DNA of 57,101 nucleotides from Deltaproteobacteria bacterium (GTDB taxonomy: Bacteria > Desulfobacterota > Syntrophia > Syntrophales > Smithellaceae): positions 1-57,101 of the forward strand of contig JANYAY010000073.1 of assembly GCA_025361065.1 (NCBI GenBank), written 5' to 3'. How positions within the stretch are numbered: the stretch's first letter is position 1; the number at the start of each line of letters is the position of its first letter. The translations under genes were made by a program, and so were the position numbers. A model generated the notes under the pieces. The model searched no databases. It saw only the letters and a list, made by a program, of their open reading frames with translations, and had not been told where the DNA came from. Shown here one piece after another: positions 31,176 through 41,029 of this stretch.

Positions 31176-31442
31176 TTGGCAACACATAAATCAGCAGAAA
31201 AACGTGATCGTCAAAGCGAAAAACGCCGCAAGCGTAATGTCGCCGACAAGTCCGCGATCAAAACAAAAATCAAATCGGTACTTAGCGCAGTGGAGGCTAA
31301 AGATAAAGAAGCATCCGTCAAAGCGCTCAAAGCCGCCGTTCCGGCAATCGATAAAGCCGCCGTTAAAGGCGTGATTCACAAGAAAAATGCCTCGCGCAAA
31401 ATTTCCCGGCTGACCAAAAAATTAAACGCTCTTCAAGGCTGA
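31176..31442 (+). CDS. rpsT: 30S ribosomal protein S20
   Basis: 88 residues, rich in Lys/Ala/Arg: MATHKSAEKRDRQSEKRRKRNVADKSAIKT, then KDKEASVKALKAAVPAIDKAAVKGVIHKKNASRKISRLTKKL. This is the standard S20 three-helix protein that binds 16S rRNA. A TTG start follows AGGAGGAG. TTG starts are common in rpsT and contribute to its self-limiting translation. Own promoter upstream and a strong terminator downstream. Confidence 0.95.
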   Translation: MATHKSAEKRDRQSEKRRKRNVADKSAIKTKIKSVLSAVEAKDKEASVKALKAAVPAIDKAAVKGVIHKKNASRKISRLTKKLNALQG

Positions 31443-31448
31443 TCAATA

Positions 31449-31494
31449 ATGAAGCTGCCGGCCTTTAATAGCCGGCAGCTTCATTGCTCTTTTT
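31449..31494 (+). terminator. rho-independent terminator of rpsT
   Basis: A perfect 14-bp stem (ATGAAGCTGCCGGC at 31449-31462, complement at 31471-31484), 8-base loop, then a T-rich tract GCTCTTTTT. Confidence 0.9.
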
Positions 31495-31499
31495 CCTTA

Positions 31500-31893
31500 A
31501 TCAGGTGAAATTTACCGGTTTAGCGGTTTCAATATATATTCCTGCCGCAGTTTATCCTAAGTGAAGAAGTTAAGGAGATAAAAATCGACTTGGTCCTTCT
31601 TCTTTTCTAAAAAGACAGTTCTTGCTTTGAAAATATTTCCTGAATATCTGTGTGGGCAAATCCATGTCTGCGATATTTAAAACAGGGCCGACATTATTTA
31701 TAATATCATAGCTTACAAGCCACAAGCATTATAATCCCGGCTGAAAGGCTATCTTTTTATTGATATTAATAGCTGCATCAGCTATCTATAAATAACATAG
31801 ATAAGATCCAACGGAAACCACACTTTAAAGATTTTCTAAATATGTTTTGTCGGTAAGAATGGCAGTAAATAACAACGGTGGAGGATTATTCGT
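31500..31893. other. 394-base intergenic stretch
   Basis: AT-rich with many short alternating AT runs (31680-31850). No gene, repeat family member or clear promoter hexamer pair was recognised. It ends with GTGGAGGA, the ribosome site of the next gene. Confidence 0.5.
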
Positions 31894-33471
31894 ATGAAGC
31901 TATGTAGTTTGCGCATGGGGAAAGTAATCGGATCATTTTTTATTGCCTTGATCCTCGTTGGTTGCGCCGGCGCACCCCAGGTTAAATCTTTTAAACTCAA
32001 TCCCATAAAGGTCGAAAAAGGTTCGCCGGAAAAAAGTTTCTGGCGTGATCAGGTTGCTTATCCTTTTGGTGTTCAGTACGCAAAAGCAAAAGACTCCAAA
32101 GGAATTGAATGGGAAGTTGTCTATATGGATGAGTATTTTGGCTTTGATCCCCATCCGCAGGTTCTCGTGCTCATCCCCGGCAAAGGAGATTTCGCTGCGT
32201 ATTTCGGCCATGTGATGAAAGTTGCCCTGGAAAATGGTTTACGGGTCATCGTGCCCGATTTACCCCACTTTGGCAAATCCATTCCCGGCAATCTGGATAA
32301 GCCACTTTCCCGCAGCCTGCAGGACACAAGGGAAGTCATGCATGACATTATTGTGGGTCAGTTGGGAGTGAAGAAAGCTACTTATTTAGGCCACTCGCTG
32401 GGCGGTCAATGGGTTCTTGGTTATGCTTTAACATATCCCGGTGCAGTAGAAAAAATTATCCTGGAAAGCCCGGCCGGGCTGGAAGAATATCCGTCAAAGA
32501 TTAAGATCGGCGATAAAGAGATGCTCCTGTTTGATGATTCGCAAAAGGATATGGCGTCCTGGGAAATTGTTTGGGGAGATCGTTTAAAACAGGGATTGAT
32601 GCAGGATGAAGAATACTGGAGAAATTTTGCTTATTTCAAGCATAAAAACCCCAAAACCGGCCGCATTGAACGATCGAAAACAGGTTTTTTTATTAATGAT
32701 ACCGAATATGCAAAATATTTTACCGAAGTAAGGATTGCCCTGAACTATGGCAATAAAAGAGAGCATTACAATTTCTGCGCCGAGGATGCGCGGGACATTT
32801 ATTCTCTGGGAATTGAAGTGCGCAGGGAAGATCACAACAACCTTTACAAGAGAATAAAGAATATCAAGGTGCCAATATTCCTAACATTTGGCGAAAAAGA
32901 TCCTTTTGTGCCCAACGGGTTCAGTGGAAAGAGCAATTTGAAATGGGAAGTAATTAAACCCTTTTACGACACCTTGAAAAAAGAAGGGAATCCGCCTTTG
33001 GTCAAAATATATTCCGGTGCCGGCCATTTTATTCACACTGATTTTCCGGACTTGTATTCTCAGGACGTGGTCAGTTTTGTTCTGAAATCCAGTGCCGGCG
33101 GCCCGCTGGAAGATGTCGACAGTTACAAATCGCCGGGCATTAAAATTCCCCCGGATGTGCAATCTTTTCTCGATCAATTCCAGAAAGATATTCTGACCTA
33201 TGATATGAAGAAAATAAGCCCGCATTATGCCGCGGATTTTAAACAAGATGGTTACAATCGGAAGGCATTCCTCGAAGTATTGAGTAAGACGGTCAACTTT
33301 GTAAATAATTATTTAATTAAATTAACGAAATTGGAAGCGGATAAAAATAATTCCAACATTGTGCTCATTGACGGTTCAGTTGACCTGGGGTCAATGACGG
33401 TACCTTTCGCTGATCGTTCCATGATTATAAGAGAAAATGGTGTATGGAAGTGGTACGGTAATCAAAAGTGA
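31894..33471 (+). CDS. lipoprotein alpha/beta hydrolase with C-terminal NTF2-like domain
   Basis: 525 residues. A lipoprotein signal (FFIALILVGC-AGAP) comes first. Residues ~55-400 form an alpha/beta-hydrolase: HPQVLVLIPGKGDFAAYF near the oxyanion hole, YLGHSLGGQW with the nucleophile Ser, and GAGHFIHTDFP with the catalytic His; the acid lies near TFGEKDPFV. Residues ~410-525 (VQSFLDQFQKDILTYDMKKIS to VWKWYGNQK) resemble an NTF2/SnoaL-type cone. It would be an outer-membrane-anchored esterase or lipase of unknown substrate. Its stop TGA is partly made of the left end of MITE M2. Confidence 0.78.
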   Translation: MKLCSLRMGKVIGSFFIALILVGCAGAPQVKSFKLNPIKVEKGSPEKSFWRDQVAYPFGVQYAKAKDSKGIEWEVVYMDEYFGFDPHPQVLVLIPGKGDFAAYFGHVMKVALENGLRVIVPDLPHFGKSIPGNLDKPLSRSLQDTREVMHDIIVGQLGVKKATYLGHSLGGQWVLGYALTYPGAVEKIILESPAGLEEYPSKIKIGDKEMLLFDDSQKDMASWEIVWGDRLKQGLMQDEEYWRNFAYFKHKNPKTGRIERSKTGFFINDTEYAKYFTEVRIALNYGNKREHYNFCAEDARDIYSLGIEVRREDHNNLYKRIKNIKVPIFLTFGEKDPFVPNGFSGKSNLKWEVIKPFYDTLKKEGNPPLVKIYSGAGHFIHTDFPDLYSQDVVSFVLKSSAGGPLEDVDSYKSPGIKIPPDVQSFLDQFQKDILTYDMKKISPHYAADFKQDGYNRKAFLEVLSKTVNFVNNYLIKLTKLEADKNNSNIVLIDGSVDLGSMTVPFADRSMIIRENGVWKWYGNQK

Positions 33472-33595
33472 TGACCTCGTAAAAAGTCCATATGCTGCGT
33501 TGCGCTGCATCCCTCGTCACTGCGGCGTACGCAAAAGTACGCCTCATTCCTCGGGATTTGCGCGCCTTGCCTCTGGAACTTTTTACAAGGCCATC
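33470..33595. mobile_element. MITE-like element M2
   Basis: Ends GATGACCTCGTAAAAAGT (33470-33487) and its inverted copy with two changes (33578-33595). The interior shares CATATGCTG, GCATCCCTC and CTCGGGATTTGCGCGCC with M1 but lacks M1's two internal insertions. It begins inside the stop codon of the upstream gene. Confidence 0.8.
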
Positions 33596-33709
33596 GAAAA
33601 TTGTTAATTGTTCATCTTTTATGAGTTCATAAAAAGTAAACATTAAAATATCAGTTAACGCTTTTTGCATTTGACTTAAGCAAAGTGGCTCACTGGACAA
33701 TTAATTGCT

Positions 33710-34531
33710 ATGATCCCGACAAGAAGCTTTCAGTTTAACCTGTCTCATTTTCGACAACAGTTCGGGGGCAGTAACCTGTCTAGGAGTGATCTGGTATGCG
33801 CAATCGGATATTACTTCCTGGGCGCTCCTTATCAAGCGGGAACCCTGGAGGCAGGTGGTAAAGAAAAATTAAATGTTAACTTTGCTCAATTTGACTGTTT
33901 TACTTTTGTAGAAACAGTCCTGGCGCTGACAAGGTGTGTCCTTGCGCATGATTTACCGCTGAAGAGTTTTCGGAGGCAACTGCAATTGATCCGCTATCGG
34001 CAGGGTTTAATTGATGGTTACGCTTCGCGCTTGCATTATTTTACCGATTGGCTTCACGACAACAAGAATAAGGGAATCGTCAAGGACATATCACGCCAAA
34101 TAGGTGCCAAACCGCAACACAAAGTTATTAATTTCATGACCACTCATCGGAATTCTTATCCGGCCCTGCAAGATGAAAACGTCTTTCAGGAAATTCGTAA
34201 AATAGAGAAAATAATATCGCTCCGTAAATTATATGTTTTACCGAGATCCGAATGCAGCGGCGCGGGGGGGAATATAAAAAACGGCGATATTATCGCTGTG
34301 GCCTCGCTTACGGAAGGCCTGGATGTCGCGCATGTCGGATTTGCTCTGTGGCGGGGAAATAAACTATATCTACTGCATGCTTCCAGCAAAGAAAATGAGG
34401 TGGTTGTTTCGGCAAAACCCCTGAATGATTATCTTCGACAAAATAAAAATTATACCGGAATTATCGCGGCAAGGGTTAAAGATGATGTTTCTGTGACCAG
34501 TATGTCCAAATTTATCTTGTTAAACAAATAA
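33710..34531 (+). CDS. DUF1460 / N-acetylmuramoyl-L-alanine amidase-like protein
   Basis: 273 residues. FAQFDCFTFVETVLALTRC carries the nucleophile Cys of the DUF1460 papain-like family, and LDVAHVGFALWRGNKLYLLHASS supplies the His; GAPYQAGTLE at the N-terminus is also typical. Family members are thought to cut cell-wall amide bonds. No signal peptide is evident at this ATG (MIPTRSFQFNLSHF), so localisation is unclear; the ribosome site is weak. It follows M2. Confidence 0.8.
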   Translation: MIPTRSFQFNLSHFRQQFGGSNLSRSDLVCAIGYYFLGAPYQAGTLEAGGKEKLNVNFAQFDCFTFVETVLALTRCVLAHDLPLKSFRRQLQLIRYRQGLIDGYASRLHYFTDWLHDNKNKGIVKDISRQIGAKPQHKVINFMTTHRNSYPALQDENVFQEIRKIEKIISLRKLYVLPRSECSGAGGNIKNGDIIAVASLTEGLDVAHVGFALWRGNKLYLLHASSKENEVVVSAKPLNDYLRQNKNYTGIIAARVKDDVSVTSMSKFILLNK

Positions 34532-34578
34532 TTAGGAGATACAATTGAGCAGAATGAGATACACGGAGGCAATTGATA

Positions 34579-34818
34579 ATGCCAATGAGTTTACGAATAC
34601 CCCGACAAAAGGAAAACATGATAGAAAAAGCGGCAATGAAAGAGAGAAAAACCAAGACAGCCTTTGTCCTTGAAGCAATTGATGAAAAGCTGGGCTTGGT
34701 CAGAAACAGAGAAAGTGCATTGCGTGATTTTGCGGGATGGCTTTCCAGCAAAGAAGCCGAAGAGCTGCGGCGCGCTACAGATGTATTTGAAACTATCCAG
34801 GAAGGCGATTGGAAATGA
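34579..34818 (+). CDS. vapB: antitoxin of a VapBC-type module
   Basis: 79 residues from MPMSLRIPRQKENMIEKAAMKERKTKTAFVLEAI; GGAGG lies nine bases before this ATG, so the TTG at 34573 was not chosen. The N-terminus looks like a ribbon-helix-helix DNA-binding domain, and the C-terminus (FAGWLSSKEAEELRRATDVFETIQEGDWK) is the charged toxin-wrapping tail. Its stop overlaps the toxin ATG (ATGA), the usual antitoxin-toxin coupling. It should repress its own promoter together with the toxin. Confidence 0.8.
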   Translation: MPMSLRIPRQKENMIEKAAMKERKTKTAFVLEAIDEKLGLVRNRESALRDFAGWLSSKEAEELRRATDVFETIQEGDWK

Positions 34819-35207
34819 GAATCATTCTGGATACAAATGTATATTCTGACTATGCGGAAGGGGAGTCTGAAGCTGTTGATATTATTTCCCGCAAAGCTCA
34901 CGAGATTTGTTTTCCGGCAATCGTTTTGGGTGAACTTTATTACGGTTTTGGAAAAAGTTCGCGGAAAAAATTAAACGAAGAAAAGATTGAGCAATTTATC
35001 AATCTTTTTCATGTGGAGATAATCGCGGTAGATGAAAATGTCTCCCGTAAATATGCGCTTATCTATGAATATTTAGAGAAAAAGGGCTGTAAAATTCCCA
35101 TTAACGATGTTTGGATTGCCGCTTGCTGCATGGCTGATGGCGGCACCCTTTTGACCCGGGATAAACATTTTATTAATGTCGAGCAAATTGAAAAGATCAT
35201 ATTGTAA
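34815..35207 (+). CDS. vapC: PIN-domain toxin (VapC family)
   Basis: 130 residues, start ATG in the overlap (RIILDTNVYSDYAEG). Acidic residues of the PIN RNase site are present: Asp in LDTN, Glu in VLGELYYG, Asp in INDVWIAAC and Asp in LLTRDKHF. VapC toxins cut structured RNAs such as tRNA or rRNA. Next gene starts 12 bases downstream, but is a separate efflux operon by content. Confidence 0.87.
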   Translation: MRIILDTNVYSDYAEGESEAVDIISRKAHEICFPAIVLGELYYGFGKSSRKKLNEEKIEQFINLFHVEIIAVDENVSRKYALIYEYLEKKGCKIPINDVWIAACCMADGGTLLTRDKHFINVEQIEKIIL

Positions 35208-35219
35208 TCACAGGCATTT

Positions 35220-36707
35220 ATGAAGATATTTTTCACCCGCTTACCCTTTATTATAATATCCATAGTAATCCTGGCTAATTGTGCCGTCGGACCGGATTTT
35301 CGTTCTCCGGAACTCGCTACGCCAGCGCATTACACGGTAGTGCCTCCGCCTTCACAAACAGTCAATATACCGTCAGAAAGTACGCCGGCGCAGCGCTTCG
35401 CCTTTACTGAAGACCTGTCCGGTGATTGGTGGACTCTCTTTCGTTCGCCGGAGCTCGACTTGATGATTAAGCAAGGTATTGCCGACAGTCCCACGCTTGC
35501 GGCCGCCCAGGCTGCGCTCCGGAAGGCCGAAGAGGACCTGCGGGCGACAAGCGGATCGATCTTGTATCCGGCTGTGGATGCCGGCCTGCAGGCGACACGC
35601 CAACGAATTTCCGGCAATGCGAACTTAGGACCGGGCGACACCTTCAATCTTTATAACGCTTCCGTCAGCGTTTCCTACAGCCTTGATCTTTTCGGCGGCG
35701 GCCGCCGTCAGATCGAAGCATATCAGGCTCAGGTCGATTATCAGCGCTATATCTTTGAAGCGACCTATCTGACCCTGACCGCCAATATAGTGACAACGGC
35801 TGTCCAGGAAGCATCAATTCGGGCACAGATAGCGGCAACGCAGGACATTCTGGCGGCGCAACAAAAACAACTGGATGTGATTAAAAAACAATTTGAATTG
35901 GGTGCGGTATCTAAAACGGCGGTACTGTCGCAGGAGACGGAACTGGCCATAACCCAGGCGGGATTGCCGCCGCAAGAAAAGCAGCTTGATCTGGCCCGTC
36001 ATGGTCTCTTAGTGCTTACCGGACAGTTTCCCGGTAATGGGAAGGTTCCTGAGTTTCGCCTTAATTCACTCCATTTGCCGGAATCCCTGCCGATAAGCCT
36101 GCCGTCGCTCCTGGCGCGCCAACGTCCCGACATTCGGGCTTCTGAAGCACTGCTGCACCAGGCGTGTGCGTCAGTCGGTGTGGCGACGGCCAATCTGTAT
36201 CCGCAAATAACTCTGAGCGCCGGCTATGGATTTCAGGCCATCAGTACCGACATTCTTTTCAATGGACAAAGTGTGGTCTGGAACCTGGGTGCCGGTCTTT
36301 TACAGCCGATCTTCCGTGGCGGGGAGCTTACAGCGCGGCGGCGCAGCGCTGTTGCTGCTTATGATCAGGCCGCGGCTCAATACCGGCAGACGGTTTTGAA
36401 AGCTTTTCAGGATGTTGCGGATGTGTTGCGCGCGCTGGAAACCGATGCCCGGACTTTACAGGCACAGATCCGGGCCGAGGCTGCCGCGAAAGCGACGCTT
36501 ACGGTGATTGAAAAGCAGTATGAGCTCGGTGCGGTGAGTTATCTGTCGCTGTTAATTGCCCAGCGGGATTATCAGAGAACACGGATTAATGTGATTGCGG
36601 CGCAGGCGCAGCGCTACGCGGATACCGCAGCTCTTTTCCAGGCCCTGGGCGGTGGCTGGTGGAACCGGCAATCGACGTCCGCAAAGGCCGAAAGAAAAGA
36701 AAAGTGA
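35220..36707 (+). CDS. outer-membrane efflux lipoprotein (TolC/NodT family)
   Basis: 495 residues with a lipoprotein signal (FIIISIVILANC-AVGPDF), the standard 'C-x-VGPD(Y/F)xxP' start of OprM/NodT channels. Two repeats of the OEP fold follow, with long coiled-coil helices (TAVQEASIRAQIAATQDILAAQ; ARTLQAQIRAEAAAKATLTVI) and LLARQRPDIRASEALL. It forms the trimeric exit duct for the adjacent RND pump. First gene of a three-gene operon; there is no linked regulator, unlike many efflux operons. Confidence 0.92.
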   Translation: MKIFFTRLPFIIISIVILANCAVGPDFRSPELATPAHYTVVPPPSQTVNIPSESTPAQRFAFTEDLSGDWWTLFRSPELDLMIKQGIADSPTLAAAQAALRKAEEDLRATSGSILYPAVDAGLQATRQRISGNANLGPGDTFNLYNASVSVSYSLDLFGGGRRQIEAYQAQVDYQRYIFEATYLTLTANIVTTAVQEASIRAQIAATQDILAAQQKQLDVIKKQFELGAVSKTAVLSQETELAITQAGLPPQEKQLDLARHGLLVLTGQFPGNGKVPEFRLNSLHLPESLPISLPSLLARQRPDIRASEALLHQACASVGVATANLYPQITLSAGYGFQAISTDILFNGQSVVWNLGAGLLQPIFRGGELTARRRSAVAAYDQAAAQYRQTVLKAFQDVADVLRALETDARTLQAQIRAEAAAKATLTVIEKQYELGAVSYLSLLIAQRDYQRTRINVIAAQAQRYADTAALFQALGGGWWNRQSTSAKAERKEK

Positions 36708-36755
36708 ATGAGGCGGTGGACATTAGCCTGAGCGATTCTCAAGAGGTGATGAAAA

Positions 36756-37886
36756 ATGACTAAACGAATGGTCATCATGCTGATCATTGTCGGTGTGATT
36801 TTCGGTGGAATTTTCGGGTATCAGGGATTCAGATCCTACATGATGAAAAAATACATGTCGTCGGCCGTTGCCCCGGCAGTTACGGTATCGGCAGTCAAAG
36901 CCGGCATGGAGGAATGGCAGACGCAAATATCGGCCGTGGGCACATTACGGGCAGTGCGCGGTGTCGATGTGGCCAATGAAATTGCCGGTCTGGTGCAAAG
37001 TATACATTTTAAGTCGGGAGACAATGTGCATGCGGGACAACTGTTACTGAAGATCAATGCTGATTCCGACATCGCCCAACTGCGCACGCTCGCGGCAGCC
37101 GCTGATCTGGCGCAAAGTGTTTATGAACGTAACAAAAAGCAGTTCCTGGCTCAGGCCGTAAGCCAGGCATCGCTTGATGTCGATGCCGCCGATCTCCAAG
37201 GCAAGAAGGCGCAGGTGGCCCAGCAGGAAGCACAGGTTATCAAAAAAACCATTCGTGCGCCCTTTGCAGGCCGGCTTGGTATCAGCTCGGTCAATCCCGG
37301 ACAATATTTGAACCCGGGAGACAAAATTGTTACTTTGCAGGCGCTTGATTCGATTTACATTGACTTCTACCTGCCGCAACAAGAACTCTCCCGTCTTTCA
37401 TCCGGACAGGAGGTTACCGTTGTAACCGACTCCTATCCCGATAAAATATTTAAAGGTAAAATATCAGCCATCAGCCCGAAGGTTGATCCGCAAACGCGCA
37501 ATGTCCAGATTGAGGCTATAGTTACCAATCGAAGGCATGAATTGCTTCCGGGCATGTATGCGACAATCAAGGTTCGGGCAGGGAAAGCCAAAAGCTATCT
37601 GACAATTCCGAGGACTGCTGTGACCTTCAATCCTTACGGCGAGACAGTCTACATAGCGGAGGAGAAAGGCGCAGCCAAAGACGGTAAACCGTCTCTGTTT
37701 GTGAGGCAGTCCTTTGTTACCTTGGGGCCGGCCCGTGGTGATCAGGTGGCGATTACGAAGGGGATCAAAGAGGGTGAACTCATTGTCACCAGCGGCCAGC
37801 TCAAACTTCGCGGCGGCAGCCCCGTGAATGTCAATAACAAGGTGCAGCCTGCAAACGATGCTAATCCTGTTCCGCAAGAACAGTAG
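36756..37886 (+). CDS. RND efflux periplasmic adaptor (membrane fusion protein)
   Basis: 376 residues. An N-terminal signal anchor (MVIMLIIVGVIFGGIFGY), then a barrel-sandwich hybrid half (GTLRAVRGVDVANEIAGLV), an alpha hairpin (LRTLAAAADLAQSVYERNKKQ onward), the second lipoyl half (IRAPFAGRLGISSVNPGQYLNPGD) and beta-barrel/membrane-proximal domains. It bridges the inner-membrane pump and the TolC-type channel. AGAGGTGA ribosome site; gap of 48 bases from the channel gene and 16 to the pump. Confidence 0.92.
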   Translation: MTKRMVIMLIIVGVIFGGIFGYQGFRSYMMKKYMSSAVAPAVTVSAVKAGMEEWQTQISAVGTLRAVRGVDVANEIAGLVQSIHFKSGDNVHAGQLLLKINADSDIAQLRTLAAAADLAQSVYERNKKQFLAQAVSQASLDVDAADLQGKKAQVAQQEAQVIKKTIRAPFAGRLGISSVNPGQYLNPGDKIVTLQALDSIYIDFYLPQQELSRLSSGQEVTVVTDSYPDKIFKGKISAISPKVDPQTRNVQIEAIVTNRRHELLPGMYATIKVRAGKAKSYLTIPRTAVTFNPYGETVYIAEEKGAAKDGKPSLFVRQSFVTLGPARGDQVAITKGIKEGELIVTSGQLKLRGGSPVNVNNKVQPANDANPVPQEQ

Positions 37887-37902
37887 TGGAGAAGAAAGTA
37901 CC

Positions 37903-40900
37903 ATGAAATTCACTGACATTTTCATCCGCCGTCCCGTTCTTGCTACCGTGGTCAGTCTGCTGATTCTGGTGCTGGGTCTGCGCTCCATTGATCTTCTCCC
38001 GGTCCGGGAGTATCCGGAAACCCAGACGGCGGTGGTGACTGTAACAACGGTCTATACCGGTGCCGACCCCGAATTGGTCTCCGGTTTCATCACTACACCG
38101 CTGGAGAATTCCATAGCCCAGGCTAATGGTATCGGCTACCTCACGTCGTCGAGCCTGCAAAGCGTGAGCACGATCACTGCAAATATGCGTCTGAACTATG
38201 ATGCCAACAAGGCCCTCACCGAGATTAACACCAAAGTAAACGCGGTGATCAATCAACTGCCCAAAGGATCGCAGCAACCGGTGATAAGTATCTCCACGGG
38301 TGAGGATATCGGTTCCATGATCATCGGCTTTTACAGCAAAGACCTGCCCACAAATAATATCACCGACTACCTGATCAGGGTTGTGCAGCCCAAGTTGCAG
38401 GCCGTCGAAGGTGTTCAGACTGCCGAGATCCTGGGCAAGCAGGAATTTGCCCTCAGGGCGTGGCTGGATCCGGTAAAGATGGCGGCCCTCAGTGTGACTG
38501 CCACGGACGTAAGCAATGCGCTTGTCGCCAACGACTTTATATCGGCACTGGGCCGGACTCAGGGACAGATGGTGACGGTGGACATCACGGCGGCGACGGG
38601 TCTGCACACGGTGGACGAGTTCCGTAAACTTGTAATCAAATCGACGGGCGGAGCAATTGTCCGCATCGGGGATGTCGCTAATGTGACACTTGGCGCGGAA
38701 AACTATGATAGTTCCGTACGCTTTGACGGTAAGTCCGCTGTGTTTATCAGCATAAAAGTTGCACCCAACGCTAATCTGCTTTCGGTCGCCAACTCTGTTC
38801 GTGCTGCTTTCCCGGCGATCACTGCTAATTTGCCCCAGGGTCTTGATGGACGCATTGTTTATGACGCCACGGATTATGTCAACAGCTCTATTAAAGAGGT
38901 AGTGCTTACCCTTGTTGAGGCACTGCTCATTGTCACCCTGGTAATCTTTCTGTCTCTGGGTTCTCTCCGTTCGGTGATCATCCCCACGGTGGCCATCCCC
39001 CTGTCGCTGGTCGGGGCATTCTTCATCATGATGGCACTGGGATACACCATAAATCTCATGACCCTGCTGGCCCTTGTACTGGCCATCGGTCTCGTCGTGG
39101 ATGACGCCATTATCGTAGTGGAAAACGTACACCGCCATATGGAAGAAGGAGTTCCCCTCCGGCAGGCGGCAATCATGGGCGCCCGCGAGCTTGGCGGACC
39201 GATTGTCGCCATGACGGTGGTGTTGATTGCTGTTTATGTGCCCATCGGGTTTATGGGCGGCCTCACGGGAGCTCTCTTCACCGAGTTTGCCTATACCCTC
39301 GCCGGTGCCGTGCTCATTTCCGCCATCATTGCCTTGACTCTTTCCCCCATGATGTGCTCGCGTTTTCTTAAACAATCAGGTCCGAATGAGCGACACCGCT
39401 TCACTGAGTTCATCGACCGCCAGTTTAATCATCTGCGGAACGGTTATGCCGGCATTTTGCGGTGGGCCCTCAACTCCCTGCCCGTGGTTGTGGTATTTGC
39501 CTTGATTATTCTGGGAAGCAATTACTTTCTGTTTACCAGCTCCAAAAGCGAACTGGCACCTCAGGATGACCAGGGCTTTATGATGACCATGCTCACGGCA
39601 GCCCCCGATTCCACATTGCAACAGACCCAGCTCTATTCGCTGCAATTAGCCAAGATACTGGCACCAATACCGGAAATTGAACATCTTTTTCAGGTCGAGG
39701 GATTTGGCGGTCTCAATTCGGGATTTGCCGGTCTGGTGCTCAAGCCGTGGGACCAGCGGAAACGCACAACCAAGATGCTGCAGCCGGAGATTCAAAACAG
39801 GCTTAGCGAAATAGCCGGGGCGAATGCGGTAGTCTTCCAGCCGCCGCCTCTGCCCGGCACGGGACATGGATTGCCCGTGCAATTCGTCATCGGCACCACC
39901 GAATCCTTCGCCAGGCTCAACGATGTCTCCCAGATTTTTCTGGACAAAGCGCGCGCAAGCGGTATGTTCATGTACGTAGATACTGACCTCAAAATCGATA
40001 AGCCGCAGACCGTGATGGAATTCGACCGGGATAAGATGGCGCAGATGGGGTTGACGATGCAGGATGTAGGCAGTTCCCTGGCTTCCATGCTGGGCGGTGG
40101 CTATGTCAATTACTTCAGCATGTCCGGCCGCTCCTACAAGGTCATTCCTCAGGTCAAGCAAAGTGAGCGGCTTACCGCCGATCAACTCAATAACTACCAC
40201 ATTAATACCGCCGCCGGTCAATCCATCGCTGTTTCCACCATTGCGAGCCTGAAAACCACCGTTGTGCCCGAATCCATTAACCACTTCCAGCAGCTCAATT
40301 CCTCCACCATATCCGCAGTCCTCACCCCCGGCATTACTCTGGGGCAGGCGCTCGATAAGCTCAAGACCATTGCCAAAGAGGTGCTGCCGGAAGGATACAG
40401 TATCGATTACGGGGGGGAGTCGCGGCAATACATGCAGGAGTCGAGTTCACTGCTCGTCACATTCGTTTTCGCGCTGATTATCATCTTCCTCGTACTGGCC
40501 GCCTTGTTTGAAAGTTTCCGCGACCCGATCATCGTACTCATCAGTGTGCCCATGTCCATCTGCGGAGCGCTGATTTTCATCAGCCTCGGCATCGGCGATG
40601 CGAGCTTAAACATCTATACCGAGGTGGGTCTGGTAACACTCATCGGTCTCATCAGCAAGCATGGCATCCTCATCGTGCAGTTCGCCAACGACCTGCAACG
40701 CGATGGCAAAAGCAAGCGCGAGGCCATCGAGCAGGCTGCTACCGTTCGCCTGCGGCCTGTCCTCATGACCACGGCGGCTATGGTACTGGGTGTATTGCCC
40801 CTGGTTTTTGCATCCGGTGCCGGTGCGGCGGGACGCTACAATATGGGTCTGGTGATCACCACCGGCATCGCCATAGGTACTTTGTTCACCGTGTTTGTTG

Positions 40901-40995
40901 TGCCGGCGATGTATTTGCTTCTGGCTCATGATCAGCAGTCCAAAATAGTTGGTGCCGGTGAACCATCGACGACACCAAATGCCGCTGCTCATTAA
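37903..40995 (+). CDS. RND efflux pump (AcrB/HAE1 type)
   Basis: 1030 residues from MKFTDIFIRRPVLATVVSLLI, with GGAG 13 bases upstream; the frame extends further back, but into the adaptor gene. Typical HAE1 length and topology: TM1, large periplasmic loop (DPELVSGFITTPLENSIAQANG), TM2-6, second loop, TM7-12. The proton-relay aspartates are in LAIGLVVDDAIIVVENV (TM4). The C-terminus ends VFVVPAMYLLLAHD. It exports drugs, dyes or lipophilic compounds using the proton gradient. The long antisense frames over this gene are shadows. Confidence 0.94.
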   Translation: MKFTDIFIRRPVLATVVSLLILVLGLRSIDLLPVREYPETQTAVVTVTTVYTGADPELVSGFITTPLENSIAQANGIGYLTSSSLQSVSTITANMRLNYDANKALTEINTKVNAVINQLPKGSQQPVISISTGEDIGSMIIGFYSKDLPTNNITDYLIRVVQPKLQAVEGVQTAEILGKQEFALRAWLDPVKMAALSVTATDVSNALVANDFISALGRTQGQMVTVDITAATGLHTVDEFRKLVIKSTGGAIVRIGDVANVTLGAENYDSSVRFDGKSAVFISIKVAPNANLLSVANSVRAAFPAITANLPQGLDGRIVYDATDYVNSSIKEVVLTLVEALLIVTLVIFLSLGSLRSVIIPTVAIPLSLVGAFFIMMALGYTINLMTLLALVLAIGLVVDDAIIVVENVHRHMEEGVPLRQAAIMGARELGGPIVAMTVVLIAVYVPIGFMGGLTGALFTEFAYTLAGAVLISAIIALTLSPMMCSRFLKQSGPNERHRFTEFIDRQFNHLRNGYAGILRWALNSLPVVVVFALIILGSNYFLFTSSKSELAPQDDQGFMMTMLTAAPDSTLQQTQLYSLQLAKILAPIPEIEHLFQVEGFGGLNSGFAGLVLKPWDQRKRTTKMLQPEIQNRLSEIAGANAVVFQPPPLPGTGHGLPVQFVIGTTESFARLNDVSQIFLDKARASGMFMYVDTDLKIDKPQTVMEFDRDKMAQMGLTMQDVGSSLASMLGGGYVNYFSMSGRSYKVIPQVKQSERLTADQLNNYHINTAAGQSIAVSTIASLKTTVVPESINHFQQLNSSTISAVLTPGITLGQALDKLKTIAKEVLPEGYSIDYGGESRQYMQESSSLLVTFVFALIIIFLVLAALFESFRDPIIVLISVPMSICGALIFISLGIGDASLNIYTEVGLVTLIGLISKHGILIVQFANDLQRDGKSKREAIEQAATVRLRPVLMTTAAMVLGVLPLVFASGAGAAGRYNMGLVITTGIAIGTLFTVFVVPAMYLLLAHDQQSKIVGAGEPSTTPNAAAH

Positions 40996-41029
40996 ACAGA
41001 TAGTGGTTTGTTAGCTTATTAAACCTGAC

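Noticed and set aside
37861-39375. 504-codon antisense frame over the RND pump (also others over PBP1A, MFP and CbiM)
   Set aside because: Antisense shadows of GC-rich, strongly coding genes: no ribosome sites, low-complexity His/Arg-rich products, no recognisable domains.
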